64,000 nt of DNA. It comes from AC-56 sp963798705 (GTDB taxonomy: Bacteria; Actinomycetota; Thermoleophilia; Solirubrobacterales; 70-9). A program made the translations under genes and the position numbers. The stretch spans positions 186,001 through 250,000 of the forward strand of contig CAWCTW010000003.1 of NCBI GenBank assembly GCA_963798705.1. The letters are read 5' to 3'. A model generated the notes under the pieces. It saw only the letters and a list, made by a program, of their open reading frames with translations, was not told the DNA's origin and made no database searches. How positions within the stretch are numbered: the first letter of the stretch is position 1; every line of letters starts with the position of its first letter. Below, piece after piece: positions 48,201 to 58,954 of this stretch.

Positions 48201-49204
48201 GAACGAGGCCGCCGTCCCTCACACAGCCCTTCCGGATCGGCGGAGTGCAGATCGCGAACCGCGTGTTGCTCGCGCCCCTGGCAGGGATCGGCAACTGGTT
48301 CGTCCGCCTCCAGGCGCGGCGCCACGGCGCCGGCCTCGCCGTCTCGGAGATGGTCTCGAGCTTCGGGCTTCACTACCGCAACGAGCGCACCCTCACCGAG
48401 CTCTTGCGCATACACCCGTCGGAGCATCCGGTCTCGATTCAGCTCTTCGGCCATGACCCCGACGTGATGGCCTCCGGGGCGGGCATCGCGGCCGGCGCCG
48501 GCGCCGATCTCATCGACATCAACATGGGGTGCCCGGTCCGCAAGGTCCGCAAGGCCGGCGCGGGGGTGGAGCTGCTCAGGCGCCCCGAGCTCGCCGTGCG
48601 GCTCGCCCGGGCCGCGGCGCAGGGATCCGGGCGCCCGGTGACGGTGAAGCTCCGCTCCGGCATCGAGCCCGGTGATCGCTCCGGCGCCGATCTGGCGGTG
48701 CGGCTGGTTGAGGAGGCGGGCATCGCCGGGATCGGCTTCCATCCGCGAAGCGCGGCCGTGCAGCACAAAGGGAAGCCCGACTACGCCCTGGTGCGCGAGC
48801 TCGTCAGGCGACTGGAGGGAACCGGCGTCCCGGTGATCGTCTCCGGTGGGCTCGGCACGGCGGAGCTCGCGAGACACGCCTATCGCGAGTCGGGCGCGGA
48901 TGCCGTCATGATCGCTCGCGGCGCGCTCGGGAACCCGTGGATCTTCGAGGAGCTCACCGGCCGGCGGACGGCGACCCCGAGCCACGACGAGGTGGTTCGC
49001 GAGCTCCTCTGGACGATGGAGCGGGCGGAGCGCCATCTCGGCGAACGACGCGCCGCGCGCTACACGCGCAAGTTCTACCCCTGGTACCTGGAGCGCCTCG
49101 GAGTGAGGGGGTCGGAGGCCGACGCATTCCAGCGAACCGAAGGCCTCGACGACGCGCGGAGGTTGGTCGCGGCCCTCGCCGATGCGCAGCCCGTGGCCGC
49201 GTAA
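48197..49204 (+). CDS. dus: tRNA-dihydrouridine synthase
   Basis: A 335-residue FMN TIM-barrel enzyme reducing uridine in tRNA. The FMN and catalytic motifs are clear: RVLLAPLAGIGNWFVR, VSIQLFGHDPDVM, DIDINMGCPVRKVRKAGAG with catalytic Cys112, VTVKLRSGI, GIGFHPRSAAVQHKGKPDY, VIVSGGLGTAE, AVMIARGALGNPWIF and the C-terminal tRNA-binding RRAARYTRKFYPWYLE. Subfamily DusB-like. Overlaps coaX by four bases. Confidence 0.93.
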   Translation: MRTRPPSLTQPFRIGGVQIANRVLLAPLAGIGNWFVRLQARRHGAGLAVSEMVSSFGLHYRNERTLTELLRIHPSEHPVSIQLFGHDPDVMASGAGIAAGAGADLIDINMGCPVRKVRKAGAGVELLRRPELAVRLARAAAQGSGRPVTVKLRSGIEPGDRSGADLAVRLVEEAGIAGIGFHPRSAAVQHKGKPDYALVRELVRRLEGTGVPVIVSGGLGTAELARHAYRESGADAVMIARGALGNPWIFEELTGRRTATPSHDEVVRELLWTMERAERHLGERRAARYTRKFYPWYLERLGVRGSEADAFQRTEGLDDARRLVAALADAQPVAA

Positions 49205-49222
49205 GCCGGCAAACCGCCTCGC

Positions 49223-49228
49223 TATAAT
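49223..49228 (+). promoter_or_regulatory. TATAAT box upstream of greA
   Basis: A perfect TATAAT stands 19 bases after the dus stop and just upstream of a strong terminator. No good -35 hexamer is present at the expected 17-base distance, so an activator or an upstream transcript may contribute. RNA would begin near 49235. Confidence 0.5.
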
Positions 49229-49238
49229 CGCCCGCCTG

Positions 49239-49280
49239 CCCGACCCGCGAGCGCACTGACTGCGCCGCGTTCGGGTTTTT
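49239..49280 (+). terminator. Intrinsic terminator inside the greA leader
   Basis: A 14-bp stem with small bulges (CCCGA, CGCG and GCGCA on the left; TGCGC, CGCG and TCGGG on the right; loop CTGAC) is followed by five T (49276-49280). It lies 60 bases before the greA start and about 5 bases after the probable start of RNA. Confidence 0.7.
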
Positions 49281-49340
49281 GTTTCGTCATCTACCGGGAC
49301 GCCGTGATGCGTCCCTCGAGACAGGGACGAGGTTCAGCAC

Positions 49341-49820
49341 GTGGCTCGTGAATCATTGATCACCCAGGAGGGGCTCGAGAGGCTTCGCGAGGAGCTCAGC
49401 CAACTGACGACCGTGAAGCGTCGCGAGGTCGCCGCTCGCATCAAGGAGGCGCGCGAGTTCGGCGACATCATGGAGAACTCGGAGTACGACGACGCGAAGA
49501 ACGAGCAGGCCCTGCTCGAGCAGCGAATCGCGCAGCTCGAGGAGCGCGTCCGCCGGGCGACGGTCGTGGACGAGAAGCAGCTCGACACCGACACGGTCGG
49601 GGTTGGCGTCCGGGTGCACGTGAAGGACCAGAAGTCCGGCGACTCGAAGAAGTTCCAGATCGTGGGCTCGGCGGAGGCCGATCCGGCGGAGAGCAAGCTG
49701 TCCAACGAGTCGCCGATCGGCAAGGCGCTCGTCGGACACAAGCGCGGCGACGTCGTAACCGTCGAGGTGCCGCGCGGGCCCAAGCGCAAGCTCAAGATCA
49801 CCAAGATCGAAGCGTCCTAA
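49341..49820 (+). CDS. greA: Transcription elongation factor GreA
   Basis: A 159-residue factor that rescues backtracked RNA polymerase by stimulating transcript cleavage. Start GTG 49341 with a GACGAGG upstream. The N-terminal coiled coil has ITQEGLERLREELSQL and ARIKEAREFGDIMENSEYDDAKNEQALLEQRIAQLEERV, including the acidic tip D-x-x-x-E; the C-terminal FKBP-like domain ends SPIGKALVGHKRGDVVTVEVP. A second hairpin, GTCCCT/AGGGAC, lies in its leader. Confidence 0.95.
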   Translation: MARESLITQEGLERLREELSQLTTVKRREVAARIKEAREFGDIMENSEYDDAKNEQALLEQRIAQLEERVRRATVVDEKQLDTDTVGVGVRVHVKDQKSGDSKKFQIVGSAEADPAESKLSNESPIGKALVGHKRGDVVTVEVPRGPKRKLKITKIEAS

Positions 49821-49906
49821 CCAGGCCGATAGGCTCGCCGGGGATGCTGCCGAGGAGCGTCAGCGACGAGTCAGGCAGGTAGGGCGGCGAAGCCGCCGCA
49901 TCAGCT

Positions 49907-51388
49907 GTGAGCGAGCCCGATCGAGAAGAGCGCTCCGAGTCGCAGCTTCTCGCCGAGCGCCGAGACAAGCTGGCGCGGCTGCGCGACTCCGGGGTCGAGC
50001 CGTTCCCGCATGCATTCGAGGGACGCACCGAGATCGGGGCGGTCCGGGCCGCCCATGAGGGACTCGCCGCGGGTGAGGAGACCGAGGACCGATACCGCGT
50101 CGCCGGGCGCGTCGCCGCGCGCCGAGGGCACGGGAAGGCGGCATTCTTCGATCTCGTCGACGGCTCGGGCCGCCTCCAGCTGCATGCTCGCGAGGACATC
50201 CTCGGCGCCGAGCCGTTCGCGGCCCTGGTTGGCGTGGACCTCGGCGACATCATCGGCGCGGAGGGGGTCGTCTTCGCGACCAAGCGGGGCGAGCTGTCGC
50301 TGCGGGTCGAGTCCTGGACCCTGCTGGCCAAGAGCCTGCGCCCTCCGCCCGACAAGTACCACGGGCTCGAGGACGTCGAGGTGCGCTATCGGCATCGGGA
50401 GCTCGACCTGATCGCCAGCCCCGAGGTCCGGGAGCTGTTCACCAAGCGGGCGCAGGTCATCGCCGCGGTGCGCGAGTGGCTCGACTCCCGCGGTTTCGTG
50501 GAGGTGGAGACTCCCGTGCTCCAGCCGCTCTACGGGGGCGCTCTCGCGCGCCCCTTCACGACCCACCACAACGCGCTCGAGCGCGACCTCTACCTGCGGA
50601 TCGCCACCGAGCTCTACCTCAAGCGACTCATCGTGGGCGGGATCGACCGGGTCTACGAGCTTGGGAAGGACTTCCGCAACGAGGGCATCTCGCCCAAGCA
50701 CAACCCGGAGTTCACGATGCTCGAGTGGTACGAGGCCTATGCGGACTACAAGGACGTCGCCGAGCGGCTCGAGCAGCTGGTCGCCTCGGTGGCGGAGCAG
50801 GCCTTCGGGGGCACGAAGATCGAGCGCGACGGAGAGGAGATCGACCTCGGCCCCCCCTGGCGGCGGGTCACGCTGCGCGACGCGATCAAGGAGCGCACCG
50901 GCCTCGACCTCGCCGAGCGCCCGAGTCGCGAGAAGCTGGCCGCTGCACTCGGCCGCGAGCCGGAGGCGGCCGAGGGCTGGGGGAAGCTCGTCGACGGCGT
51001 GCTCTCGAAGCTGGTTGAGCCTACGCTCATCCAGCCGACATTCATCCTGGACTACCCCGTCGAGCTCTCGCCCTTCGCCAAGCGCCACCGGTCGGCCGAG
51101 GGATTCGTGGAGCGATGGGAGGCGTTCGTGGGTGGGGTCGAGATCGCGAACGCCTTCACCGAGCTCAACGATCCCGACGAGCAGCGCCGCCGCTTCGAGC
51201 AGCAGGCGGAGGAGCTGCGCCGCGGCGACGAGGACGCCCAACCCTTCGACGAGGGGTTCGTCCAGGCCCTGGAGCAGGGCATGCCGCCCACTGGTGGCGT
51301 GGGGCTGGGGATCGACCGGCTCGTGATGATCCTCGCCGGGGCGCGCAACCTCCGCGAGGTCGTGCTCTTCCCGGCGCTGCGGGGCTAG
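49907..51388 (+). CDS. lysS: Lysyl-tRNA synthetase, class II
   Basis: A 493-residue class II aminoacyl-tRNA synthetase. GTG start at 49907. Anticodon OB fold about 55-150 (YRVAGRVAARRGHGKAAFFDLVDGSGRLQL), motif 1 LDSRGFVEVETPVLQ, motif 2 FRNEGISPKHNPEFTMLEWY, motif 3 GVGLGIDRLVMILAG. It charges tRNA-Lys. A helical insert around 300-340 is normal for the family. Actinobacteria often have lsr2 behind this gene, but here a terminator and a convergent protease gene follow. Confidence 0.95.
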   Translation: MSEPDREERSESQLLAERRDKLARLRDSGVEPFPHAFEGRTEIGAVRAAHEGLAAGEETEDRYRVAGRVAARRGHGKAAFFDLVDGSGRLQLHAREDILGAEPFAALVGVDLGDIIGAEGVVFATKRGELSLRVESWTLLAKSLRPPPDKYHGLEDVEVRYRHRELDLIASPEVRELFTKRAQVIAAVREWLDSRGFVEVETPVLQPLYGGALARPFTTHHNALERDLYLRIATELYLKRLIVGGIDRVYELGKDFRNEGISPKHNPEFTMLEWYEAYADYKDVAERLEQLVASVAEQAFGGTKIERDGEEIDLGPPWRRVTLRDAIKERTGLDLAERPSREKLAAALGREPEAAEGWGKLVDGVLSKLVEPTLIQPTFILDYPVELSPFAKRHRSAEGFVERWEAFVGGVEIANAFTELNDPDEQRRRFEQQAEELRRGDEDAQPFDEGFVQALEQGMPPTGGVGLGIDRLVMILAGARNLREVVLFPALRG

Positions 51389-51425
51389 TGAGCCTCAGGC
51401 GCAGGCGCTCCGGCCGGCGTTGGGC

Positions 51426-51572
51426 TGGGTAGGGCAGCAACCTGGGCCCAAGCGGGGTCAAGCGCCCGACAGGTGGGCGCGGAGACTCGACCGAGTAGCT
51501 CGGCGGTCGAACCCTGACCTAGGTCAAGTGAATCCGCTCCGGGAAATCGGGTCTGAAGTTCACCTGACCCGG
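51426..51572. repeat. Modular intergenic element, copy B
   Basis: The blocks TGGGTAGGGCAGC (51426-51438), AATCCGCTCCGGGAAATCGG (51531-51550) and CCTGACCCGG (51563-51572) repeat those of copy A at 44297-44363 in the same order. About 80 extra bases, including the palindrome TGACCTAGGTCA (51515-51526), lie between the first two blocks. Confidence 0.5.
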
Positions 51573-51591
51573 GGTTTCGCGGCCTGGACAT

Positions 51592-51627
51592 AGCAGAGGC
51601 AGGCCCCGGCCTGGGCCTGCCTCTGCT
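51592..51627. terminator. Bidirectional terminator between lysS and the S1 protease gene
   Basis: A perfect 15-base-pair stem (AGCAGAGGCAGGCCC with GGGCCTGCCTCTGCT) closes a six-base loop between convergent genes. The symmetric position fits termination in both directions; T tracts are weak. Confidence 0.75.
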
Positions 51628-51651
51628 TGGCCTGGTTGGTTTGCCTTGTCG

Positions 51652-52476
51652 CTACGACGACAGGATCGCCCCGACCCAGTCGGCGTTGAACGGCTCCGTG
51701 CCCGGCACGAGGTTCGCGCCGATCGAGCTGTTCGCGTGCATGTAGGCGAGCTCCTTCGAGATGTCCCCGAAGTTGTTCGACCCCGCGCGCGGGAGGAGCT
51801 CAACGGTCGAGAGCACCCCGATCGCCTGCCCGGAGCCGTTCATGAACCCGCTGCCGGAGTCACCCGGGATCCCCGGGGTCAGCGTGTACGCGTTGTGGCT
51901 CCAGCCGTCGCCCTCGTTGGCGACGATGACGCCCTGCTTCGGGCTGAGCTTGGTCACGCCCCCGCGCAGCGACGAGTTGCCGTACGAGTACACGGTCGAC
52001 CCGAGGCCGCCCACCGTGCCGACGCCGGTTGGCCCGCCGAATCCCGGTACCGACGGGTTGACGTTCGCCACGTCGGCGGGATCGAGCTTGACCAGCGCCA
52101 GGTCGTTGTAGGCGCACGCGTCCGGGTTGGTCTCGCCCCTGGCCTGCATCGTGATCCAGGAGTTGTAAACGAGCGTTCCGGGCCTGCTCGCCCCGTCCAC
52201 CTCGACCGGGGTGCCGATCGGAAGCGACGCGCTGTCGCATCCGTTGGTGTCCGTGGCGGCCCCGGTGCCGGAGCAGTGGGCCGCCTGTCCGATATAGACG
52301 TTCGAGCCGTCCTCGTAGATGAAGTTGGCCGTGCACTGAGCACCCTCGGTGAAGGTCATGACGCCGGGGTGAACGGTTGCCGATGCTGCCGGTGCCCATG
52401 CCGAGGCGACGGCCGGAGTGACGGCCGCCACCACGATCGCGCCGATCGCGCACAGCAGCGCAACGAGCTTTCTCAA
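51652..52476 (-). CDS. Secreted trypsin-like serine protease (S1 family)
   Basis: A 274-residue exported protein. TTG 52476 has AGGAGG six bases upstream. The signal peptide MRKLVALLCAIGAIVVAAVT ends with AVASA. The chymotrypsin-fold triad is visible: His in GQAAHCSG, Asp in AYNDLALVKL and Ser in GIPGDSGSGF. Four or more Cys may form two disulfides. It would act outside the cell. It sits between lysS and clpC, where the DNA-binding gene lsr2 is found in mycobacteria. Confidence 0.9.
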   Translation of the reverse strand: MRKLVALLCAIGAIVVAAVTPAVASAWAPAASATVHPGVMTFTEGAQCTANFIYEDGSNVYIGQAAHCSGTGAATDTNGCDSASLPIGTPVEVDGASRPGTLVYNSWITMQARGETNPDACAYNDLALVKLDPADVANVNPSVPGFGGPTGVGTVGGLGSTVYSYGNSSLRGGVTKLSPKQGVIVANEGDGWSHNAYTLTPGIPGDSGSGFMNGSGQAIGVLSTVELLPRAGSNNFGDISKELAYMHANSSIGANLVPGTEPFNADWVGAILSS

Positions 52477-52903
52477 GGTTGCCTCCTCTTGATCGTCGGT
52501 GGGGGCCCGCGTCTGGGCCCAACCATGCGGCGCGAGACCTTACGTCTATCCCGAAACGCTCGCGCCGGTTCACGCCACCTTGCGCCGAAGCCGCCGGAAC
52601 CGTTCCCTGAGCGCGGTGCCGGGGCCCGTCGCAGCCTCAACGCGCAATTAGCGCCACTTCCGCTCCGGCGCGCCTGAGACCCGCCTGGCCACGCAGGGGC
52701 CGCCGATATACTCGAACCTCGTCGTAAACGACAACCGGAGGTCTAATCCGTCGGCACCGCGCAGCCGAAACATTGGATGGGACTCCGGCGCTCATGCGTC
52801 CCTGTCTGAGCTCCGGGAGACGACCAACGCGTAGGCAATACTTGGGAGGTCCGCAAGGACCCACCCTCTAGCCTCAAAGACGGGAAGAGAACAAGGCAGA
52901 AGA
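52477..52903. other. 427-bp divergent region between the protease and clpC
   Basis: No gene is convincing here. It contains a GGGCCC-AGACGC-GGGCCC hairpin in the leader of the reverse-strand protease (52502-52519), a TATACT box (52707-52712) that could be the -10 element of clpC, a small palindrome GTCGT-AA-ACGAC just after it (52721-52732), and a GGTCC-GCAA-GGACC tetraloop hairpin about 40 bases before the clpC start. No CtsR or HspR site was recognised. Confidence 0.45.
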
Positions 52904-55513
<2,610 letters not shown>

Positions 55514-55570
55514 AGCCCGCCGCGCGAGGCGAGTAGTCGCGCGCCCCGGGCGCCCGGGATCGCGCCTTGG

Positions 55571-55607
55571 TGGACGTCTGCTTTCGCGATGCGAAGGCGA
55601 ACGTCCA
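55571..55607. repeat. Palindromic hairpin element, copy 2
   Basis: Same architecture as 41424-41462: outer stem TGGACGT/ACGTCCA, inner stem TGCTTTCGC with GCGAAGGCG (two G-T pairs), loop GAT. One outer pair has changed from A-T (copy 1) to G-C here, keeping the stem. It lies 57 bases after the clpC stop. Confidence 0.75.
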
Positions 55608-55650
55608 ATCGCAACCGGCGGTCGCCGGCCGCGCCGGCAGCCCGGGCTAC

Positions 55651-55962
55651 CTACGCCGGGACGGTGGCCGAGTCGAGGACGGCGTCGAGCAGGCCCGGGA
55701 ATCGGTGCTCGAGATCCTCGCGGCGCAGCGCGTTGAGCTTCGCGGTGCCGTCGGAGCGCTGTTCGATGATGCCGGCCTCGCGGAGCACTCGGAAATGGTG
55801 GGTCATCGTCGACTTGGAGACCTCGAGCCCGAACGTGCCGCAGGGCCGCGGCTCGGGGTCGGCGGCCAGCGTCTGGACGATGCGAAGGCGCTGCGGGTCG
55901 CTCAGGGCGTGCAGCACCGCCGCCAGCTCCAGATCCTCGCGCGCGGGGTGTTCAAGCGCCAT
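55651..55962 (-). CDS. ArsR-family transcriptional regulator
   Basis: A 103-residue winged-helix repressor: ELAAVLHALSDPQRLRIVQTLA, recognition helix VSKSTMTHHFRVLREAGIIEQR and wing DGTAKLNALRREDLEHRF. The metal-binding CxC is absent; the only Cys is in EPRPCGTFG, so a metal ligand is unlikely. It diverges from the MFS gene across a palindrome. On its strand a TATACT -10 box ends six bases before the ATG, so the mRNA is probably leaderless. Confidence 0.88.
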   Translation of the reverse strand: MALEHPAREDLELAAVLHALSDPQRLRIVQTLAADPEPRPCGTFGLEVSKSTMTHHFRVLREAGIIEQRSDGTAKLNALRREDLEHRFPGLLDAVLDSATVPA

Positions 55963-55968
55963 GGGGCA

Positions 55969-55990
55969 AGTATACGACGATCATCGTACT
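55969..55990. promoter_or_regulatory. Palindromic operator/promoter between arsR-like and MFS genes
   Basis: The imperfect palindrome AGTATACGA...TCGTACT includes the reverse-strand -10 box TATACT (55969-55974). Its place, just upstream of both divergent genes, fits autorepression by the ArsR protein and control of the exporter. Confidence 0.6.
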
Positions 55991-56040
55991 AAGCGTCCTG
56001 GAGCCCGATCCGGCGGGAGCCGTCAGTAGGGTGCGGCGCC

Positions 56041-57495
56041 GTGAGCCTCGGGATCACCGACGCGAACCGGCCGTGGTGGACCCTGTTCGGCGCCTGCACC
56101 GGCCTCTTCGTCCTGATGCTCGACTCGACGATCGTCACGCTCGCCCTGCCGGCGATCCACGAGGACCTCGACGCCTCGGCTAGCGGGCTGCAGTGGATCA
56201 TGAACGCCTATCTGCTGGTGATCGCGGCGTTCGTCGTGACCGCCGGTCGGCTTGGCGACATGTTCGGTCGCCGGCTTCTGTTCACCATCGGCCTGGCCGT
56301 CTTCGCCGGAGGCTCGGTGCTCTCGGGGGCCGCCTGGAGCCAGGACACGATCATCCTCGGCAGGGTCGTCCAGGGCCTGGGCGCGGCGATGCTGCTTCCC
56401 CTGTCGCTCGCGATCGTCTGCGACGCGTTCCCGACCGAGCAGCAGCCCCGCGCACTCGGCATCTGGGCGTCGATCTCGGCCATCGCACTGGGCGTGGGGC
56501 CGCTGATCGGCGGCGTGCTCGTCGACCTGGACTGGCGGTTGATCTTCTGGATCAACGTTCCCATCCTGGCGCTCGGGGTCTCGGTGATGCTGGTGGCCGT
56601 TCGCGAGACGCGCGACGAGGGCGCCAGTCACGACCTGGACGTGACCGGACTCGTTCTCCTCGCGGGCGGGCTCACCGCTCTGGTCCTGCCGCTGGCCGAG
56701 GCGGCGAACTGGGCGCTCGGATCGGTTCAGAGCATCGCGCTCTTCGCCGTCGCTGCGGTGCTCATCGTCGCCTTCTGGGTCGTCGAGCACCGCGTCGACC
56801 AGCCGATCGTGGACTTCGAGCTGTTCCGCAACAGGCCGTACTTCGGCGCAACGGCCGCCGCGTTCGGGCTCGTCGGCGCCTATTGGAGCCTCATGTTCCT
56901 CCAGCCCCAGTACCTCGAGACCACGCTCGGATACTCGGCGACCAAGGCCGGCGTCCTGATCCTGCCGGTCACTGTTCCGATGATCGTCATCTCGCCGCTG
57001 GCCGGGCGGTTGATCGCGCGCCTCGGAGCTCGGGTGCTGATGACCGTCGGGATGCTGTGCGGGCTCGCGGGCCTCGTGATCCTGACGCAGATCACCAGGA
57101 CCTCGGGCTACGAGCTCGTTCTCCCGGGATTTCTGCTGTTCGGGATCGCGCTCGGGTTCGTCTACGCGCCGATGTCGACGGCGGCGATGACGGCCATGCC
57201 CCGTTCCAAGAGCGGCATCGCCTCCGGGGTGCTGGCGATGAACCGGGTGCTTGCGGGGGCCGTCGCCCTCGCGGTGACCGGAGCGGTGTTCCAGGACCTG
57301 CTCCCATCGCGCGGGTTCGCGCTCTCGCTCGCGCGCTCCAACTGGGTGCTCGTGGGCCTGGTCGCGGTCTGCACGGCGCTGACCTGGTCGTTCGTGCGCT
57401 CGGCGCCCGCGAAGTCCCAGGATCCCCGCATCTCGGCATCCGCGGACGCCGAGACGATGAGCCATCACCAGCACCACCGCCGGTTTCACCTTTGA
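56041..57495 (+). CDS. MFS drug exporter, DHA2 (EmrB/QacA) family
   Basis: A 484-residue transporter with about 14 helices. GTG start. Motif A DMFGRRLLFTIG lies in the first loop (after about residue 74), an early conserved acidic motif in LMLDSTIVTLALPAI is the DHA2 D1 motif, and GPLIGGVLVDLDWR is motif C-like. The C-terminus is a His-rich tail, MSHHQHHRRF. Divergent ArsR regulator and palindrome suggest inducible export. Substrate unknown; it is distinct from the MerR-linked exporter at 2.1 kb. Confidence 0.92.
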   Translation: MSLGITDANRPWWTLFGACTGLFVLMLDSTIVTLALPAIHEDLDASASGLQWIMNAYLLVIAAFVVTAGRLGDMFGRRLLFTIGLAVFAGGSVLSGAAWSQDTIILGRVVQGLGAAMLLPLSLAIVCDAFPTEQQPRALGIWASISAIALGVGPLIGGVLVDLDWRLIFWINVPILALGVSVMLVAVRETRDEGASHDLDVTGLVLLAGGLTALVLPLAEAANWALGSVQSIALFAVAAVLIVAFWVVEHRVDQPIVDFELFRNRPYFGATAAAFGLVGAYWSLMFLQPQYLETTLGYSATKAGVLILPVTVPMIVISPLAGRLIARLGARVLMTVGMLCGLAGLVILTQITRTSGYELVLPGFLLFGIALGFVYAPMSTAAMTAMPRSKSGIASGVLAMNRVLAGAVALAVTGAVFQDLLPSRGFALSLARSNWVLVGLVAVCTALTWSFVRSAPAKSQDPRISASADAETMSHHQHHRRFHL

Positions 57496-57625
57496 GGCAG
57501 CGCTTCGCCGTGGCGATGCCATGAGCGCACAACCGTGGCGGGATCTAGATACGGTTCATCCTTGACCTAGCCGGCCGGGATGCCCGGTACGACCGAAGCG
57601 GATCGTGGATGGAGGAGGAGACGCG

Positions 57626-58900
57626 ATGACAAGGCTCAAGCTGGTGGTTGTGGCGGTAACTGTCGCCGGTGCCGTGGGTGGCCTGGCGGCCTGCGGTGGC
57701 GGCGGGGGCGGTACGACGGGAACGCTGACGGTCGGTGACCTCGTGCCACTGACCGGCGACCTTTCGGACTTCGGACCTCCGGGCGAGAAGGCCGCCAGCC
57801 TCGCGGCGGACCAGATCAACGAGGCCGCGAAGAAGGTCGACGCCGACATCAGCGGCGTGAAGGTAGTCACCGAGGACACGCAGACCGAGCCGGGGGCGTC
57901 CGTCCAGGCTGCGCGCAAGGTCACCGACGAGGGTGCAACCTGCATTGCAGGCGCCTGGGCCTCGGCGGACACGATCCCGGTGGCGCGCTCCGTCTCGATT
58001 CCCGACGAGATCCTCCAGATCTCGCCGGCATCGACGAGCGACGAGATCACCGGCCTCGACGACAACGGGCTGATCAACCGGACGTCGCCGCCGGACTCGT
58101 TCCAGGGGCCGACGCTGTCAGACGCGATCGAGAAGGACCTCGGCAGCGCCAAGGGCAACACCGTGAACATCGGCGCTCGCAACGATTCCTACGGGACGGG
58201 GCTCGCCGACACGTTCTCGACCGCCTGGGAGGATGCGGGCGGCAAGATCGGCCAGAAGGTGATCTACGACCCGAAGGCGGCCTCGTACGACTCCGAGGCC
58301 AGGAAGATCGTCTCCGGCAATCCGGACGCGATCGTGATCATCGACTTCCCGGAGACCTTCGTCAAGGTCGGCCCGGCGCTTGCGCGGACCGGCAGCTGGG
58401 ATCCGACGAAGGCATGGGGCACGGACGGCCTCGCGTCGAGCAGCCTGCCGAAGGACGTCGGCGTGGACGTCGTCGAGGGCATGCGGGGCACGGCGCCCGG
58501 CACCCCCGACAAGGATCCGACCACGAAGGCGTTCGACGAGCTGTACACCTCGTCGCCGCCGAAGAACGTGGATCGCCAGACGTTCGACGCCCAGAATTTC
58601 GACGCCGTTGCGCTCTGCTATCTGGCGGCGGTCGCCGCGGGGTCGACTGAAGGTCAGGACATGGCCGATGAGGTGGTGAACGTGAGCTCGCCACCCGGTG
58701 ACCCGTTCTCCTACCAGGAGCTCGACCAGGCGATCCAGGCGCTCCAGGACGGCGATGACATCGACTACCAGGGCGCGTCTGGCCCGATCGACCTGAACGA
58801 TCAGGGGGACGCGACCGGCGGTGTCTACGACACCTACGAGTACAAGAACGGCAAGATCGCCACGGTCGGCGAGGTGCCGGTCGCGAAGCCGAGCGAGTAG
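57626..58900 (+). CDS. livK: Branched-chain amino acid ABC transporter substrate-binding lipoprotein (LivK-like)
   Basis: A 424-residue lipoprotein. ATG 57626 has GGAGGAGGAG five bases upstream. The signal peptide ends in LAAC, followed by a Gly-rich linker. The binding domain shows VGDLVPLTGDLSDFGPPGEKAASLAADQIN, then EGATCIAGAWASADTIPVARSV, the usual ligand loops of the type I periplasmic fold. The livHMGF genes end convergently across a terminator, so this gene is transcribed separately. It captures branched-chain amino acids or related molecules. Confidence 0.9.
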   Translation: MTRLKLVVVAVTVAGAVGGLAACGGGGGGTTGTLTVGDLVPLTGDLSDFGPPGEKAASLAADQINEAAKKVDADISGVKVVTEDTQTEPGASVQAARKVTDEGATCIAGAWASADTIPVARSVSIPDEILQISPASTSDEITGLDDNGLINRTSPPDSFQGPTLSDAIEKDLGSAKGNTVNIGARNDSYGTGLADTFSTAWEDAGGKIGQKVIYDPKAASYDSEARKIVSGNPDAIVIIDFPETFVKVGPALARTGSWDPTKAWGTDGLASSSLPKDVGVDVVEGMRGTAPGTPDKDPTTKAFDELYTSSPPKNVDRQTFDAQNFDAVALCYLAAVAAGSTEGQDMADEVVNVSSPPGDPFSYQELDQAIQALQDGDDIDYQGASGPIDLNDQGDATGGVYDTYEYKNGKIATVGEVPVAKPSE

Positions 58901-58922
58901 GCGCCGCGCGCCGCGCGAGCTC

Positions 58923-58954
58923 GAGAGACGGCCGGGGAATCCCGGCCGTCTCTC
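58923..58954. terminator. Bidirectional terminator between livK-like gene and livF
   Basis: A perfect 14-base-pair stem (GAGAGACGGCCGGG / CCCGGCCGTCTCTC) closes a GAAT loop between convergent genes. It touches the livF stop codon. The strongest hairpin in this part of the window. Confidence 0.8.

Noticed and set aside
51500..51530. tRNA-like T-arm (GGTCGAACC) in the lysS-protease gap
   Set aside because: No acceptor stem, anticodon arm or CCA could be built around it.
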